The notes under the pieces: model-generated | Databases searched by the model: none | Told to the model about the DNA's origin: nothing | What the model saw: the letters and a program-made list of their open reading frames with translations, nothing else | Translations under genes and position numbers: made by a program | Part shown: positions 42,800-50,796 of the stretch, piece after piece | Layout of the letters: each line of letters opens with the position of its first letter | Position numbering within the stretch: the first letter of the stretch is position 1 | Assembly (NCBI RefSeq): GCF_000968685.2 | Contig: NZ_LAKD02000121.1 | Coordinates: forward strand, 1-64,000 | Origin: Streptomyces antioxidans | GTDB taxonomy: Bacteria; Actinomycetota; Actinomycetes; Streptomycetales; Streptomycetaceae | Length of the DNA stretch: 64,000 nucleotides | Direction: 5' to 3'

Positions 42800-43243
42800 A
42801 TGACCCGCCAGAAGGAAGCCCTGGAATACCGGCTGCGCACCGAGGCGGAGCCAAGCCAACTGATTGGGGTCCGCCGGAACGTCTCCACGCACCTTGATTT
42901 ATGGGGCCTCGAACCCATGTCAGATGACGTGTGCATCGTCGCCACGGAGCTGCTGTCCAACGTGCACAAGCACGCCGGAGGAGGCCCGGCCGACGTCTCC
43001 CTCTGGTACCCCACCGGCGACACCCTCTGGCTGTTGGTCAGCGACTCCTCCTCCAACGTGCCGATCGTCCAGGACCCAGACGCCAAGACGACCTCGGGGC
43101 GAGGAATGAAGGTCGTTGCTGGACTCGCCGAGTACTGGTACGTGCTGCCGACGCGAACAGGCAAGATCGTGGCCTGCCAGTTCACTGTCCCGGCGAGCCT
43201 GCTTCCCACCCGCCGCGAGGCGCTGAAGAGGTGCCTGCCGTGA
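42800..43243 (+). CDS. HATPase_c anti-sigma-type ATP-binding protein
   Basis: The 147-aa protein is a GHKL ATPase of the RsbW-like group common in Streptomyces. The N-box E-L-L-S-N-V-H-K-H-A at about 52-61 and G-R-G-M-K-V-V near 100 bind ATP. N-terminal residues R-x-x-V are followed by the L-x-x-W-G-L segment of the group. Such proteins act as anti-sigma factors or partners of the WhiJ-type regulators. Its stop overlaps the next GTG start (GTGA), so the two are co-translated. Confidence 0.9.
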   Translation: MTRQKEALEYRLRTEAEPSQLIGVRRNVSTHLDLWGLEPMSDDVCIVATELLSNVHKHAGGGPADVSLWYPTGDTLWLLVSDSSSNVPIVQDPDAKTTSGRGMKVVAGLAEYWYVLPTRTGKIVACQFTVPASLLPTRREALKRCLP

Positions 43244-43790
43244 CGCTGGTTGGTCGCGTGGTCCGCGAGCTGAACGCCTACCTGTGGGGACACCCCCAGG
43301 AACAGGCTCTCTTGGAGCCGTTATTTGCTGCGCTGCTTGACCATGCCCGCCAAGGCGGCTGTCTGCACGGCACCGGCCGTCCTCCAATCACCGCCGGCGC
43401 ACTAGTGATCGATGAGCAGGGCCAAGTGCTCAAGGCGCGCAGCGAGCATGGAGCGTGGCGGTTCGTTGAGGCGCCACTGGTACCAGGGGACGCTACGCCG
43501 CGCTCTGCTGCGTTAAGAGTCATGCGCGAGACATTCGGGCCGCTGGAGGTATGGCCCTGGCCCACGTACGAGGAGATCCCCCTCGCGGTGGACGCGACAC
43601 CCGCAGACCCAATGCGCGATCACAGCCGTGGAGGTACGGCTTCCGCTACGTCTTCGGAGCCTTCTCCTCGACGCTGCTTTCCGCAGCTCAGGACAGCGGC
43701 GCCGCTAATTGGATGCCGCGTACTTCAATCCGGTCGAATTCCCTTCAGGAGAGGGTGCGAGGAGTCCTCAATATCGGATGTACTGAATAA
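43240..43790 (+). pseudogene. broken Nudix-like hydrolase
   Basis: From the GTG at 43240, a first frame gives VGRVVRELNAYLWGHPQEQA and a Nudix-like strand pattern I-T-A-G-A-L-V-I-D-E-Q-G-Q-V-L. The Nudix box is degenerate: the region WRFVEAPLVPGDATPRSAALRVMRETFG lacks the expected GG and EE residues. Near 43610-43625 the reading frame moves by one; the second frame continues WRYGFRYVFGAF to the end at 43790. Loss of both box and frame points to a dead gene in the whiJ-like cluster. Confidence 0.6.
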
Positions 43791-43916
43791 GACTCCCACC
43801 CCGGCCGAGGTCACATGTGTGCGAGCTCTCCAATCACTCGACCCGTGCGCAAGAGAGCTTGACCTTAGCCGGGGTGGGGTACCCACACGCGCCAACAAAA
43901 AGGAGGAGCGCGCTTA

Positions 43917-44174
43917 ATGCATACACCGGTAATCGACCCGAAGGAGAGGCTGCTAGGTGGCCGACGCATCTCGGTCAGGGGCAACTTCAAGCGCGAGTAC
44001 GATTCCGGAACGCCAATCCGTGTCCTGGTAGAGAAACCCGGCCGCTCGTACGAGTTCGTTCACAAGCTCCTAGAGAAGGCCGGTGTCACGTTCCGCGGCC
44101 GGGGAGGTGACACCAGGTCCCCCGAGGCGCGTAAGCGCCGTACAGCATGGACAGGGACCCACGGGACTAAGTAG
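43917..44174 (+). CDS. small helix-turn-helix protein
   Basis: The 85-aa basic protein has a helix-turn-helix of a kind common in Streptomyces: F-K-R-E-Y-D-S-G-T-P-I-R-V-L-V, then G-R-S-Y-E-F-V-H-K-L-L-E-K-A-G-V, then FRGRGGDTR. AAGGAGGAG 8 bases before ATG 43917 is a strong ribosome-binding site. Its target is unknown; it lies upstream of the peptide/HExxH pair and could regulate it. Confidence 0.8.
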   Translation: MHTPVIDPKERLLGGRRISVRGNFKREYDSGTPIRVLVEKPGRSYEFVHKLLEKAGVTFRGRGGDTRSPEARKRRTAWTGTHGTK

Positions 44175-44475
44175 TCGAGCCAAGCCCCGCCCTCCCAGTC
44201 AATACGGCAACGAACCCAACCGCCGTCACCCCGACAGGAAGGCGGGCGCCCACACCATATCCGGACGCCGTGCTGGCATTCCGGCATTTCAGCATGCCTT
44301 CATTCAATGAATTCACGAGTGGCATATTCCAATTCAAGAAATCATGGTTGTGGTGTTTTCGGCACCCCGTCAGGTCGGTAGTCTCCTAATCGCCGAAGAG
44401 GTTCCACGAAGTGATTGGAATCCTCTCCCGCTCACGCGCGTGATCCGTTCAGGAAGAATCGAAGAAGGAGGCGTG
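44175..44475. other. relatively AT-rich leader before the peptide gene
   Basis: The 301 bp carry no gene that I trust. The stretch from about 44280 to 44460 is AT-rich for this genome, as expected for a promoter region. No clear -35/-10 pair stands out. Confidence 0.45.
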
Positions 44476-44661
44476 ATGAGTACAACAATGACCCCGCCGC
44501 CGACCGTCGTCGGTATGTCCACCGACGCACTGTCGACCATCGTGGCGGCCGTCCAGGGCGACCCGGTGAGCCTCGCGGCCGGCATCCGGCGGCGGGTCGA
44601 GCAGTCCCGGCAGGGAACCCACGTTCAGATGATGGGCGGCTGGACGGACAACGACGCGTAG
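44476..44661 (+). CDS. 61-aa peptide, candidate RiPP precursor
   Basis: This small protein starts MSTTMTPPPTVVGMSTDALS, has an amphipathic middle (TIVAAVQGDPVSLAAGIRRRV) and ends QGTHVQMMGGWTDNDA. It has no membrane segment. GAAGGAGGCGTG precedes the ATG. A helical N-terminal leader with a short C-terminal part containing GG, His, Trp, Asp and Asn is what a ribosomally made, modified peptide precursor can look like, and a HExxH enzyme gene of a peptide-hydroxylase type follows after a hairpin. I do not recognise the family by name, so the precursor role is inference. Confidence 0.6.
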   Translation: MSTTMTPPPTVVGMSTDALSTIVAAVQGDPVSLAAGIRRRVEQSRQGTHVQMMGGWTDNDA

Positions 44662-44689
44662 TCGTCTCCCAGCCCCTCTGATGCCCTGA

Positions 44690-44725
44690 GTGTGCCCGGA
44701 GCCGACGTCATGGCTCCGGGCACAC
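44690..44725 (+). terminator. hairpin between peptide and enzyme genes
   Basis: GTGTGCCCGGAGCC (44690-44703) pairs perfectly with GGCTCCGGGCACAC (44712-44725) across an 8-base loop, 28 bases after the peptide stop and ending 16 bases before the enzyme start. A partial terminator or mRNA stabiliser here would give more peptide than enzyme. Confidence 0.75.
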
Positions 44726-44741
44726 TCTCACCAGGAAGGAA

Positions 44742-45617
44742 ATGACTGTGCACTTCCTCAACATCGCCCACATCAGCGAGGCAATTGCCCGCCTCGTCCA
44801 CGCCCAGAGCGGCGAGTATCCCCAGGACGCCCCAGCGCTGGGACCGGCCTACCGTCGAGCCATCTCCGGGCTCAGGCCCTTACCGGCCAAGGGCGAGGGC
44901 ATCACCCTGTCCTACGAGGACGGTCCATGGGCGAGGTACTGCGAGACCGAGAGCATCTTCGAGCACATCTTCGCCGGGACCACTCACAGCGACGGGCCCA
45001 CGCGCGAGCAGTGGGATGCGATGGTCCGCCGGGCCGTGCAGCACATCCACGAACTCAGTCCGGACCTTGGGCTGATGGTCGATCTGCTCGTGACAGATGT
45101 CGTGGTCGTCAACTCCAGGTCCGATGGCGGCGGGAGCACCAACACGCTACCCGGCCTGGTCGTCATGAGCCCCGGCGACTGGGACGTGCCCGAGTACGCC
45201 GAATGCCTCGTTCACGAGGGCCTGCACACGGGCCTCTTCGTAATGGATATGGTCTACGACATGTTCAATCTGCCGCCCAGCGAGATGGAGAAGGACGAGC
45301 ACCGCGCGCTGTCCGCCGTCAAGATCGGCCAGAAGCGCCCGCTGCACGCCGCCTTCCACGCCGCCGCGGTGGCTGTCCCGCTGATGTACATGCAGCACCG
45401 CCGCGGTGTGGACACGCTCGTCTCCAAGTACACGACCTCGCTCCGTGCTGCATGCCGGGACATGAAGGCACACCGCCACGCCTTCACCCCTTACGGTCAA
45501 ATGCTGCTCGCCGAGATGTCTGAGTGGGCTGAGGGTGAGCCGCTGGACTTCGATTACGTCACCCGATGCATCTCCAGCCCGGACTGGGCGGGCTTCGTGC
45601 CAGCGGTCACCACCTGA
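44742..45617 (+). CDS. HExxH-motif peptide-modification protein (putative beta-hydroxylase)
   Basis: The 291-aa protein carries H-E-G-L-H at 158-162 in the context ECLVHEGLHTGLFVMDMVYD and a following K-R-P-L-H-A-A-F-H-A-A-A-V near 198-210. This matches the general plan of the HExxH domain assigned to RiPP clusters (TIGR04267), members of which are described as iron/2-oxoglutarate peptide beta-hydroxylases rather than proteases; the downstream His (202 or 206) would be the third metal ligand. It has no signal peptide. GGAAGGA lies one base before ATG 44742 but 7 bases before a GTG two codons on (44748), which is the better start. It follows the 61-aa peptide gene in the same direction. Confidence 0.65.
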   Translation: MTVHFLNIAHISEAIARLVHAQSGEYPQDAPALGPAYRRAISGLRPLPAKGEGITLSYEDGPWARYCETESIFEHIFAGTTHSDGPTREQWDAMVRRAVQHIHELSPDLGLMVDLLVTDVVVVNSRSDGGGSTNTLPGLVVMSPGDWDVPEYAECLVHEGLHTGLFVMDMVYDMFNLPPSEMEKDEHRALSAVKIGQKRPLHAAFHAAAVAVPLMYMQHRRGVDTLVSKYTTSLRAACRDMKAHRHAFTPYGQMLLAEMSEWAEGEPLDFDYVTRCISSPDWAGFVPAVTT

Positions 45618-45622
45618 CCCAG

Positions 45623-46321
45623 CTACTCGAAGAGGATGCCCGCTTCCCGTGCGAGGCTCAGGGCCAACTCCATCTGCCCTGGGCCTTGTACTGTGGCGCC
45701 CTTGAGGCTCGCGCCTCCGCCCACGTCAATGAGAGTGCAGTTCTCGAACCGCGCAATCCCGACCTGGCAGTTGGCCCACTGTGCTCCGGTCAGGTCGCAG
45801 CCCTCGAATTTCACATTGTGCATCTCGGCACCCTGGAAGTCCGCGCCCGCCATCTTGCAGTCGGTGAACACGACGGCGTAGAGCTTCATGTGGCGAAACA
45901 GGCCGGGGGCGATGACGCAGTTCTCCATGCGCACGTCCCGGAAGGTTCCAGACCTCCACGACGAGCCCGTGAATCGGCTCCCGCTCACCGCACACCGGAT
46001 CAGTGAAACGTCCTGCGCACCTACTTCCGCGAAGTCGCACGTGGTGAAGCGGCAGTCGCTGAACTGGCTGCGGATCAGTCTTGTTCCGGTAAAGCGGGAG
46101 CTGTCGAACGTGCAGCCTTCCATTTCGACGGCCTCAGCCGTGAGCGCCACAAAGGGCGTTCCCTCGTACTGCACCCCACGAATCATCGCGTCGTCTTCCA
46201 GGCCATCTCTCGCCATCTCGGCCGACCGCAGGGTGGGTAAGACCTTCGGGGCAGTGGGGTTCTTGATGCGGGTGGTCCCGCCGCCTCGCCGAATCGCCTG
46301 AGTCATGCGAAGTCGATCCAT
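45623..46321 (-). CDS. pentapeptide-repeat protein
   Basis: The 232-aa protein contains about 25 pentapeptide units of the A(D/N)LxX type, for example C-T-F-D-S-S-R-F-T-G-T-R-L-I-R-S-Q-F-S-D-C-R-F-T-T, then F-R-D-V-R-M-E-N-C and A-D-F-Q-G-A-E-M-H-N-V-K-F-E-G-C. These fold as a right-handed beta helix; some relatives (MfpA, Qnr, McbG) protect DNA gyrase. It converges with the HExxH gene, ends separated by 5 bp. A start five codons in (MTQAIRR, 46306) is possible. Whether it protects the cell from the peptide product is unknown. Confidence 0.9.
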   Translation of the reverse strand: MDRLRMTQAIRRGGGTTRIKNPTAPKVLPTLRSAEMARDGLEDDAMIRGVQYEGTPFVALTAEAVEMEGCTFDSSRFTGTRLIRSQFSDCRFTTCDFAEVGAQDVSLIRCAVSGSRFTGSSWRSGTFRDVRMENCVIAPGLFRHMKLYAVVFTDCKMAGADFQGAEMHNVKFEGCDLTGAQWANCQVGIARFENCTLIDVGGGASLKGATVQGPGQMELALSLAREAGILFE

Positions 46322-46478
46322 TCGCCGGATGGTGTGGAGGGTGGAGACCAGAGTCTAGGCCGCGGAACCTCCTCCGATGGGCGATTGCGCTCCTCGAACG
46401 GAGGACTGGCGAAACCGCGCACTCGGCGCACCAAGCCACCTGCAAGTCTCAGGGTCAGAACCAAACGACACGAGATCG

Positions 46479-46514
46479 CGAAGGGTCCTGGTCCTTCGGG
46501 ACCAGGACCCTTCG
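46479..46514. terminator. perfect 16-bp hairpin with TTCG tetraloop
   Basis: CGAAGGGTCCTGGTCC and its exact complement flank a TTCG loop (46495-46498), 25 bp after the end of the leftward ABC operon. UUCG loops are especially stable. It closes the accessory island on this side. Confidence 0.9.
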
Positions 46515-46538
46515 ACCTGCATCGGGACGGCGTAGCCG

Positions 46539-47345
46539 TCAACCCGCCGCCCGGCGGTACTTGCGCACCGCCAGCGTCCGGAAGACCACGACGATCAGCG
46601 CCGAGTAGATCAGCGATGCCCAGACCGGATGCTGCATCGGCCAGGCGCCGGACTGGGACAGACCGGGGTCGCCGAAGAGCTGACGGCACGCCTGCACGGT
46701 GGCGCTGAACGGGTTCCATTCGGCGATATGCCGCAGCCACGGGGTCATCTGGCTGGAGTCCACGAAGGCGTTCGAGATGAACGTCACCGGGAACAGCCAG
46801 ATCAGACCGCCGGAGGTCGCCGCCTCCGGGGTGCGCACGGACAGCCCGATCAGCGCCCCGATCCAGGTGAAGGCATATCCCAGAAGAAGCAGCAGGCCGA
46901 AGCCGCCCAGGATCTTCCCGACGTTGGTCGAGTCCGCGAATCCGGGACGCCAGCCCACGATCAGCGCGACGACGGCCAGCACCACCAGGGTGAGCGTCGT
47001 CTGCACCAGGTCGGCGAAGGTCCGGCCAGTGAGCACCGCGCCCCGGGCCATCGGCAGCGAGCGGAACCGGTCGATCAGCCCCTTGTGCATGTCCTCCGCG
47101 ATCCCCGCGCCCGCGCCCGCGGTGGCGAAGGTCACGGTCTGCGCGAAGATCCCGGCCATCAGGAAGTTCTTGTAGACGTCCAGGTCGGTGCTGTTGCCGA
47201 TCTTCATCGAGCCGCCGAAGACGTAGGTGAAGAGAATGACGAACATCACCGGCTGAACCAGCCCGAAGAGGACCATCTCCGGGATCCTGGTCATCCGGAT
47301 CAGATTCCGCCGGGCGATGACCAGGGAATCGCTCATCGTGCTCAC
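46539..47345 (-). CDS. ABC-2 permease, DrrB type
   Basis: The 268-aa protein has six membrane segments and the ABC-2 features of daunorubicin-type exporters: an R-x-x-x-x-x-R-x-P cytoplasmic start (SLVIARRNLIRMTRIPEMVLFGLVQPVMFVILF) and FPVTFISNAFVDSSQMTPWLRHIAEWNPFSA near 195-225. Its start overlaps the ATPase stop by 4 bp. The two gene products make one exporter. Confidence 0.93.
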   Translation of the reverse strand: MSTMSDSLVIARRNLIRMTRIPEMVLFGLVQPVMFVILFTYVFGGSMKIGNSTDLDVYKNFLMAGIFAQTVTFATAGAGAGIAEDMHKGLIDRFRSLPMARGAVLTGRTFADLVQTTLTLVVLAVVALIVGWRPGFADSTNVGKILGGFGLLLLLGYAFTWIGALIGLSVRTPEAATSGGLIWLFPVTFISNAFVDSSQMTPWLRHIAEWNPFSATVQACRQLFGDPGLSQSGAWPMQHPVWASLIYSALIVVVFRTLAVRKYRRAAG

Positions 47346-48316
47346 TTCGGCTCCCCCTTCCCGGCGCCATGGCCGGATCCGGTGCCATAGCCGGTGAGCG
47401 AGATGAAGACGTCGTCCAGGGTCGGACGGCGCAGCCCGATGTCGTCGATCTCGACACCACGGGTGTCCAGTTCGCGGATGACCTCGGCGAGCAGCTTGGC
47501 ACCGCCCACGACCGGGACGGTGACCTTACGGGTGTGCTCCTGCACGGTCGTCTCGCCCTTGCCCAGGACCCGCAACACCTCCTCGGCCGCCGCGATGTCC
47601 TCGCGCTCATGCACCACGACCTCCACGCGCTCGCCGCCGATACGGGCCTTGAGCTGGTCGGAGGTGCCGCGGGCGATGACCCGGCCGCGGTCGATCACGC
47701 AGATGTCATCCGCCAGATGGTCCGCCTCCTCCAGATACTGCGTGGTCAGCAGCAGCGTCGTGCCCCCGGCCACCAGCTCCTGGATGACCTCCCACAGCGC
47801 CTGTCTGTTGCGCGGATCCAGACCGGTGGTGGGCTCGTCCATGAACATCACGGGCGGGCTGACCACCAGGGCCGCGGCGAGGTCCAGCCGTCGGCGCATT
47901 CCGCCGGAGTACGTCTTGGCGGTGCGGTCCGCCGCCTCCGCGAGGCTGAACCGCTCCAGCAGCTCACTGGCGCGGGCCTTGGCCTCCCGCGCCCCCATCT
48001 GGTAGAGCTGGCCGACCATGTGGAGGTTCTCACGGCCGGTCAGGTATTCGTCCACGGCGGCGAACTGACCGGACAGCCCGATGGAGCGACGGACTTCGTT
48101 GGGGTTCTTGAGTACGTCCACCCCCGCGACCACCGCCGTTCCGCTGTCCGGGCGCAGCAGCGTGGTGAGCACGCGCACCGCGGTGGTCTTGCCGGCGCCA
48201 TTGGGGCCGAGCAGTCCGAGCACGGTTCCTTCCGGTACGTCGAGATCGACGCCGTCCAGAGCCTTTACGTCACCGAAGGTCTTCACCAGACCCTCGGCGT
48301 GAATAGCGCCTGGCAT
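47342..48316 (-). CDS. ABC transporter ATPase, DrrA type
   Basis: The 324-aa ATPase has Walker A G-P-N-G-A-G-K-T-T (36-44), the signature Y-S-G-G-M-R-R-R near 138-145, Walker B V-M-F-M-D-E-P near 158-164 and the DrrA-type C-terminal domain (ARGTSDQLKARIGG, and a final RRPTLDDVFISLTGYG). Drug, lipid or peptide export is typical. It may be a core gene (a similar pair lies next to ilvA in S. coelicolor as I recall), so export of the peptide at 44476 is only a possibility. Confidence 0.94.
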   Translation of the reverse strand: MPGAIHAEGLVKTFGDVKALDGVDLDVPEGTVLGLLGPNGAGKTTAVRVLTTLLRPDSGTAVVAGVDVLKNPNEVRRSIGLSGQFAAVDEYLTGRENLHMVGQLYQMGAREAKARASELLERFSLAEAADRTAKTYSGGMRRRLDLAAALVVSPPVMFMDEPTTGLDPRNRQALWEVIQELVAGGTTLLLTTQYLEEADHLADDICVIDRGRVIARGTSDQLKARIGGERVEVVVHEREDIAAAEEVLRVLGKGETTVQEHTRKVTVPVVGGAKLLAEVIRELDTRGVEIDDIGLRRPTLDDVFISLTGYGTGSGHGAGKGEPK

Positions 48317-48547
48317 GTTGGCACTCCCGGGGTTGGGTCAGTTCCAGACTCAATCAAGGCATAAGTCCGCCCATATGGGCAGCGCTCGGTAGCAACTGGA
48401 CGGCAATCGTAATCAAGACGCGATACATCGCGACATGTGCGAGGCGAACAAAAGGGAGAAGGCGAGCCGCGGAGCCCCCTCATCCCCGCGGGATGAGCCC
48501 CGGCCCCGGGCCTGGGTCTGGGTCTAGGCCCAGACCCGTCCTCCGCG

Positions 48548-49888
48548 TCAGGCCATCACCGTGTACCCGGCGCCGCGCAGCGCCTCCCGGACGTCCTCGC
48601 AGTGGTCCGGCCCCTTCGTCTCCAGGTGCAGCTCCACCTCGGCCTCGCTCAGCCCGAGCCGCGGATTGGTGCGGACATGGCTGACGTCGAGCACATTGGC
48701 GTCCAGCGTCGACAGCACCCCCAGCAGCGTGGCCAGCGCCCCCGGCCGGTCGGTGAGCCGCAGCCGCAGCGACAGATAGCGCCCCGCCGCGGCCATGCCG
48801 TGCCGCAGGATGCGCTGCATCAGCAGCGGATCGACATTGCCGCCCGAGAGCACCGCCACCACCGGGCCCTCGAAGGACTCCGGCGCCGACAGCAGCGCGG
48901 CCACCGGGCTCGCACCCGCGGGCTCCACCACCAGCTTCGCCCGCTCCAGACAGAGCAGCAGCGCACCGGACAGCTCGTCCTCGGTGACCGTACGGACCTC
49001 GTCGACGAGGTTCTCGATGATCTGGAACGGCACATCGCCCGGCCGCCCCACCTTGATGCCGTCCGCCATCGTCACGGGCGCGTCGATCATCACCGGCCGC
49101 CCCGCCGCCAGCGACGGCGGATACGCCGCGGCGCCCTCCGCCTGCACCCCCACCACCCGTACATCCGGCCGCAGCGCCTTCACCGCCACCGCGATCCCGG
49201 CGGCCAGCCCGCCCCCACCGATGCCCACCACCACGGTGCGCACCTCGGGGCACTGCTCCAGGATCTCCAGCCCCACCGTGCCCTGACCGGCGATGATGTC
49301 CGGGTGGTCGAAGGGGTGGATGAAGACCGCGCCGGTGCGCTCGGCGTACTCCTTCGCCGCCCGCATCGTCTCGTCCACGATCTGGCCGTACAGCCGCACC
49401 TCGGCGCCGTAGTCCCGGGTGGCCGCGATCTTCGGCAGCGGTGCGCCCTCGGGCATGAAGACCGTCGAGCGCACCCCCAGCAGCGAGGCCGCGAGGGCGA
49501 CGCCCTGCGCATGGTTCCCGGCGCTCGCCGCGACCACCCCGGCCGCCCGCTCCTCGGGGCTGAGCCCCGCGATCCGCACATAGCCGCCGCGCAGCTTGAA
49601 CGACCCGGTGCGCTGCAAGTTCTCGCATTTGAAGTGGACCGGCGCGCCGACCAGACCGGACAGATAGCGGCTGCCCTCCAGCGCGGTGAGCCGGGAGACC
49701 CCCGAGAGCGTCTTCTGCGCGCTGCGGACGTCATCGAGGGTGATCGCCGCCCCGGCCCGCCCGGGCTCCCCGGAGCCCCCGGAACCTCCGGATACGGAAC
49801 CCTCGGACGCGGGGGCGGGAGAGGTGAGGTGCGAGGCCGGGACGGGCCCGGAGCCGGGCCCGTCCTCGTCGCCGTGTCGTGCAGCCAT
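48548..49888 (-). CDS. ilvA: threonine ammonia-lyase with ACT domain
   Basis: The 446-aa PLP enzyme has the lysine motif S-F-K-L-R-G-G (Lys98), the phosphate loop G-I-G-G-G-G-L-A-A-G near 223-232, S-A-G-N-H-A-Q near 120, and an ACT domain from about residue 360 to the end (RLTDRPGALATLLGVLSTLDANVL). It deaminates threonine to 2-oxobutanoate for isoleucine. The N-terminal 45 residues (Gly/Ser/Pro-rich) are not conserved, so the true start may be further in, near AITLDDVRSAQ. Upstream are 22-bp tandem repeats. Confidence 0.93.
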   Translation of the reverse strand: MAARHGDEDGPGSGPVPASHLTSPAPASEGSVSGGSGGSGEPGRAGAAITLDDVRSAQKTLSGVSRLTALEGSRYLSGLVGAPVHFKCENLQRTGSFKLRGGYVRIAGLSPEERAAGVVAASAGNHAQGVALAASLLGVRSTVFMPEGAPLPKIAATRDYGAEVRLYGQIVDETMRAAKEYAERTGAVFIHPFDHPDIIAGQGTVGLEILEQCPEVRTVVVGIGGGGLAAGIAVAVKALRPDVRVVGVQAEGAAAYPPSLAAGRPVMIDAPVTMADGIKVGRPGDVPFQIIENLVDEVRTVTEDELSGALLLCLERAKLVVEPAGASPVAALLSAPESFEGPVVAVLSGGNVDPLLMQRILRHGMAAAGRYLSLRLRLTDRPGALATLLGVLSTLDANVLDVSHVRTNPRLGLSEAEVELHLETKGPDHCEDVREALRGAGYTVMA

Positions 49889-49950
49889 GGTCCCCAGTCT
49901 GGCAGCTCACCCCTGACCGGCCCCGGCGGCCCGAGCCGGTGGTGTGCGGA

Positions 49951-50055
49951 CGCCGGGCCCATGGCATGCGGGCGCCGGGCCCATGGCATGCGGGCGCCGG
50001 GCCCATGGCGCATCGGTCTCGGGCTCATGGCGGGTCGGCGCCGGGCCCATGGCGC
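49951..50055. repeat. 22-bp tandem repeat upstream of ilvA
   Basis: Five units of about 22 bp, CGCCGGGCCCATGGCATGCGGG and variants, start at 49951, 49973 and 49995 and continue less perfectly. They fill most of the 338-bp gap between the divergent ilvA and marR genes. Confidence 0.85.
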
Positions 50056-50226
50056 CTTGTTGCCGGGTGAGGGTCCGCCGACGGGCCACGGCACCGGGAA
50101 ACGGTTCAGAACGGCAGGTTGTGGCTCGGGGGCCGTCAGGTTTCTGCAGCCCCCGTACGGGCGGGCCCCCGGCCGCGTACTCTGTGCCCCATCCCACAGA
50201 CCACCGCATGAAGTGAGCCCTAGGCC

Positions 50227-50727
50227 ATGCCCACCCAATCGGACATGACGACTCAACTCGACACCGGCGTACTGGACACACTCCAGCATCAGGTCGCCGT
50301 CTTCGCACGCCGTGCGGAACAGACCCGGCTCGGCGGCGTCGGCCAGGCCCGCAATTCCATGGACCGAGCCGCGTATCTGCTGCTCAACCGGCTCGACCAG
50401 GAAGGCCCCATGGGTGTCAAGGCGCTCGCGGGGAGCATGGGGATCGACTCGTCCACCGTGACCCGCCAGGTCGCCCCGCTGGTCGACTCCGGCATGGTCA
50501 AGCGCACCTCGCACCCCGAGGACGGCCGGGCGGTCGTCCTGCAACTCTCCCCACGCGGCAAGGCCCGCTTGGAGGAGGTGCGTTCGTCACGGCGCGATCT
50601 GATGTCCCGCGTGACCGGGGACTGGACGGCGGAGGAGCGCGATCTCTTCTGCGACCTCCTGACCCGCTTCAACGTCGCCCTCTCCGCCGCGCACACCACG
50701 GTGCCCCAGGCGGCGCCCGCCACCTGA
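50227..50727 (+). CDS. MarR-family regulator
   Basis: The 166-aa protein has the MarR winged helix: MGVKALAGSMGIDSSTVTRQVAPLVDSGMVKRTSHPEDGRAVVLQLSPRG at about 60-115, with long N- and C-terminal helices for dimerisation. It is divergent from ilvA. Ligand and targets are unknown. Confidence 0.92.
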   Translation: MPTQSDMTTQLDTGVLDTLQHQVAVFARRAEQTRLGGVGQARNSMDRAAYLLLNRLDQEGPMGVKALAGSMGIDSSTVTRQVAPLVDSGMVKRTSHPEDGRAVVLQLSPRGKARLEEVRSSRRDLMSRVTGDWTAEERDLFCDLLTRFNVALSAAHTTVPQAAPAT

Positions 50728-50796
50728 CCCCGGCGCAGACATCTTGACCAGGTGCCTGTGCCTGCCGTGTCCTAAAGAGAACGGGAGGCGGAGGGC

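Noticed and set aside
46322..46478. Possible gene between the pentapeptide gene and the hairpin
   Set aside because: Frames are short and have no start signal or recognisable protein pattern.
47342..48316. ABC pair as dedicated exporter of the candidate peptide
   Set aside because: A strong hairpin and opposite gene order separate it from the peptide cassette, and a similar pair next to ilvA seems to be part of the conserved core.
48602..50248. Long plus-strand open frame opposite ilvA
   Set aside because: It mirrors ilvA codon bias, is His/Arg/Gln-rich, and continues through the 22-bp repeats. It is a shadow of the real gene.
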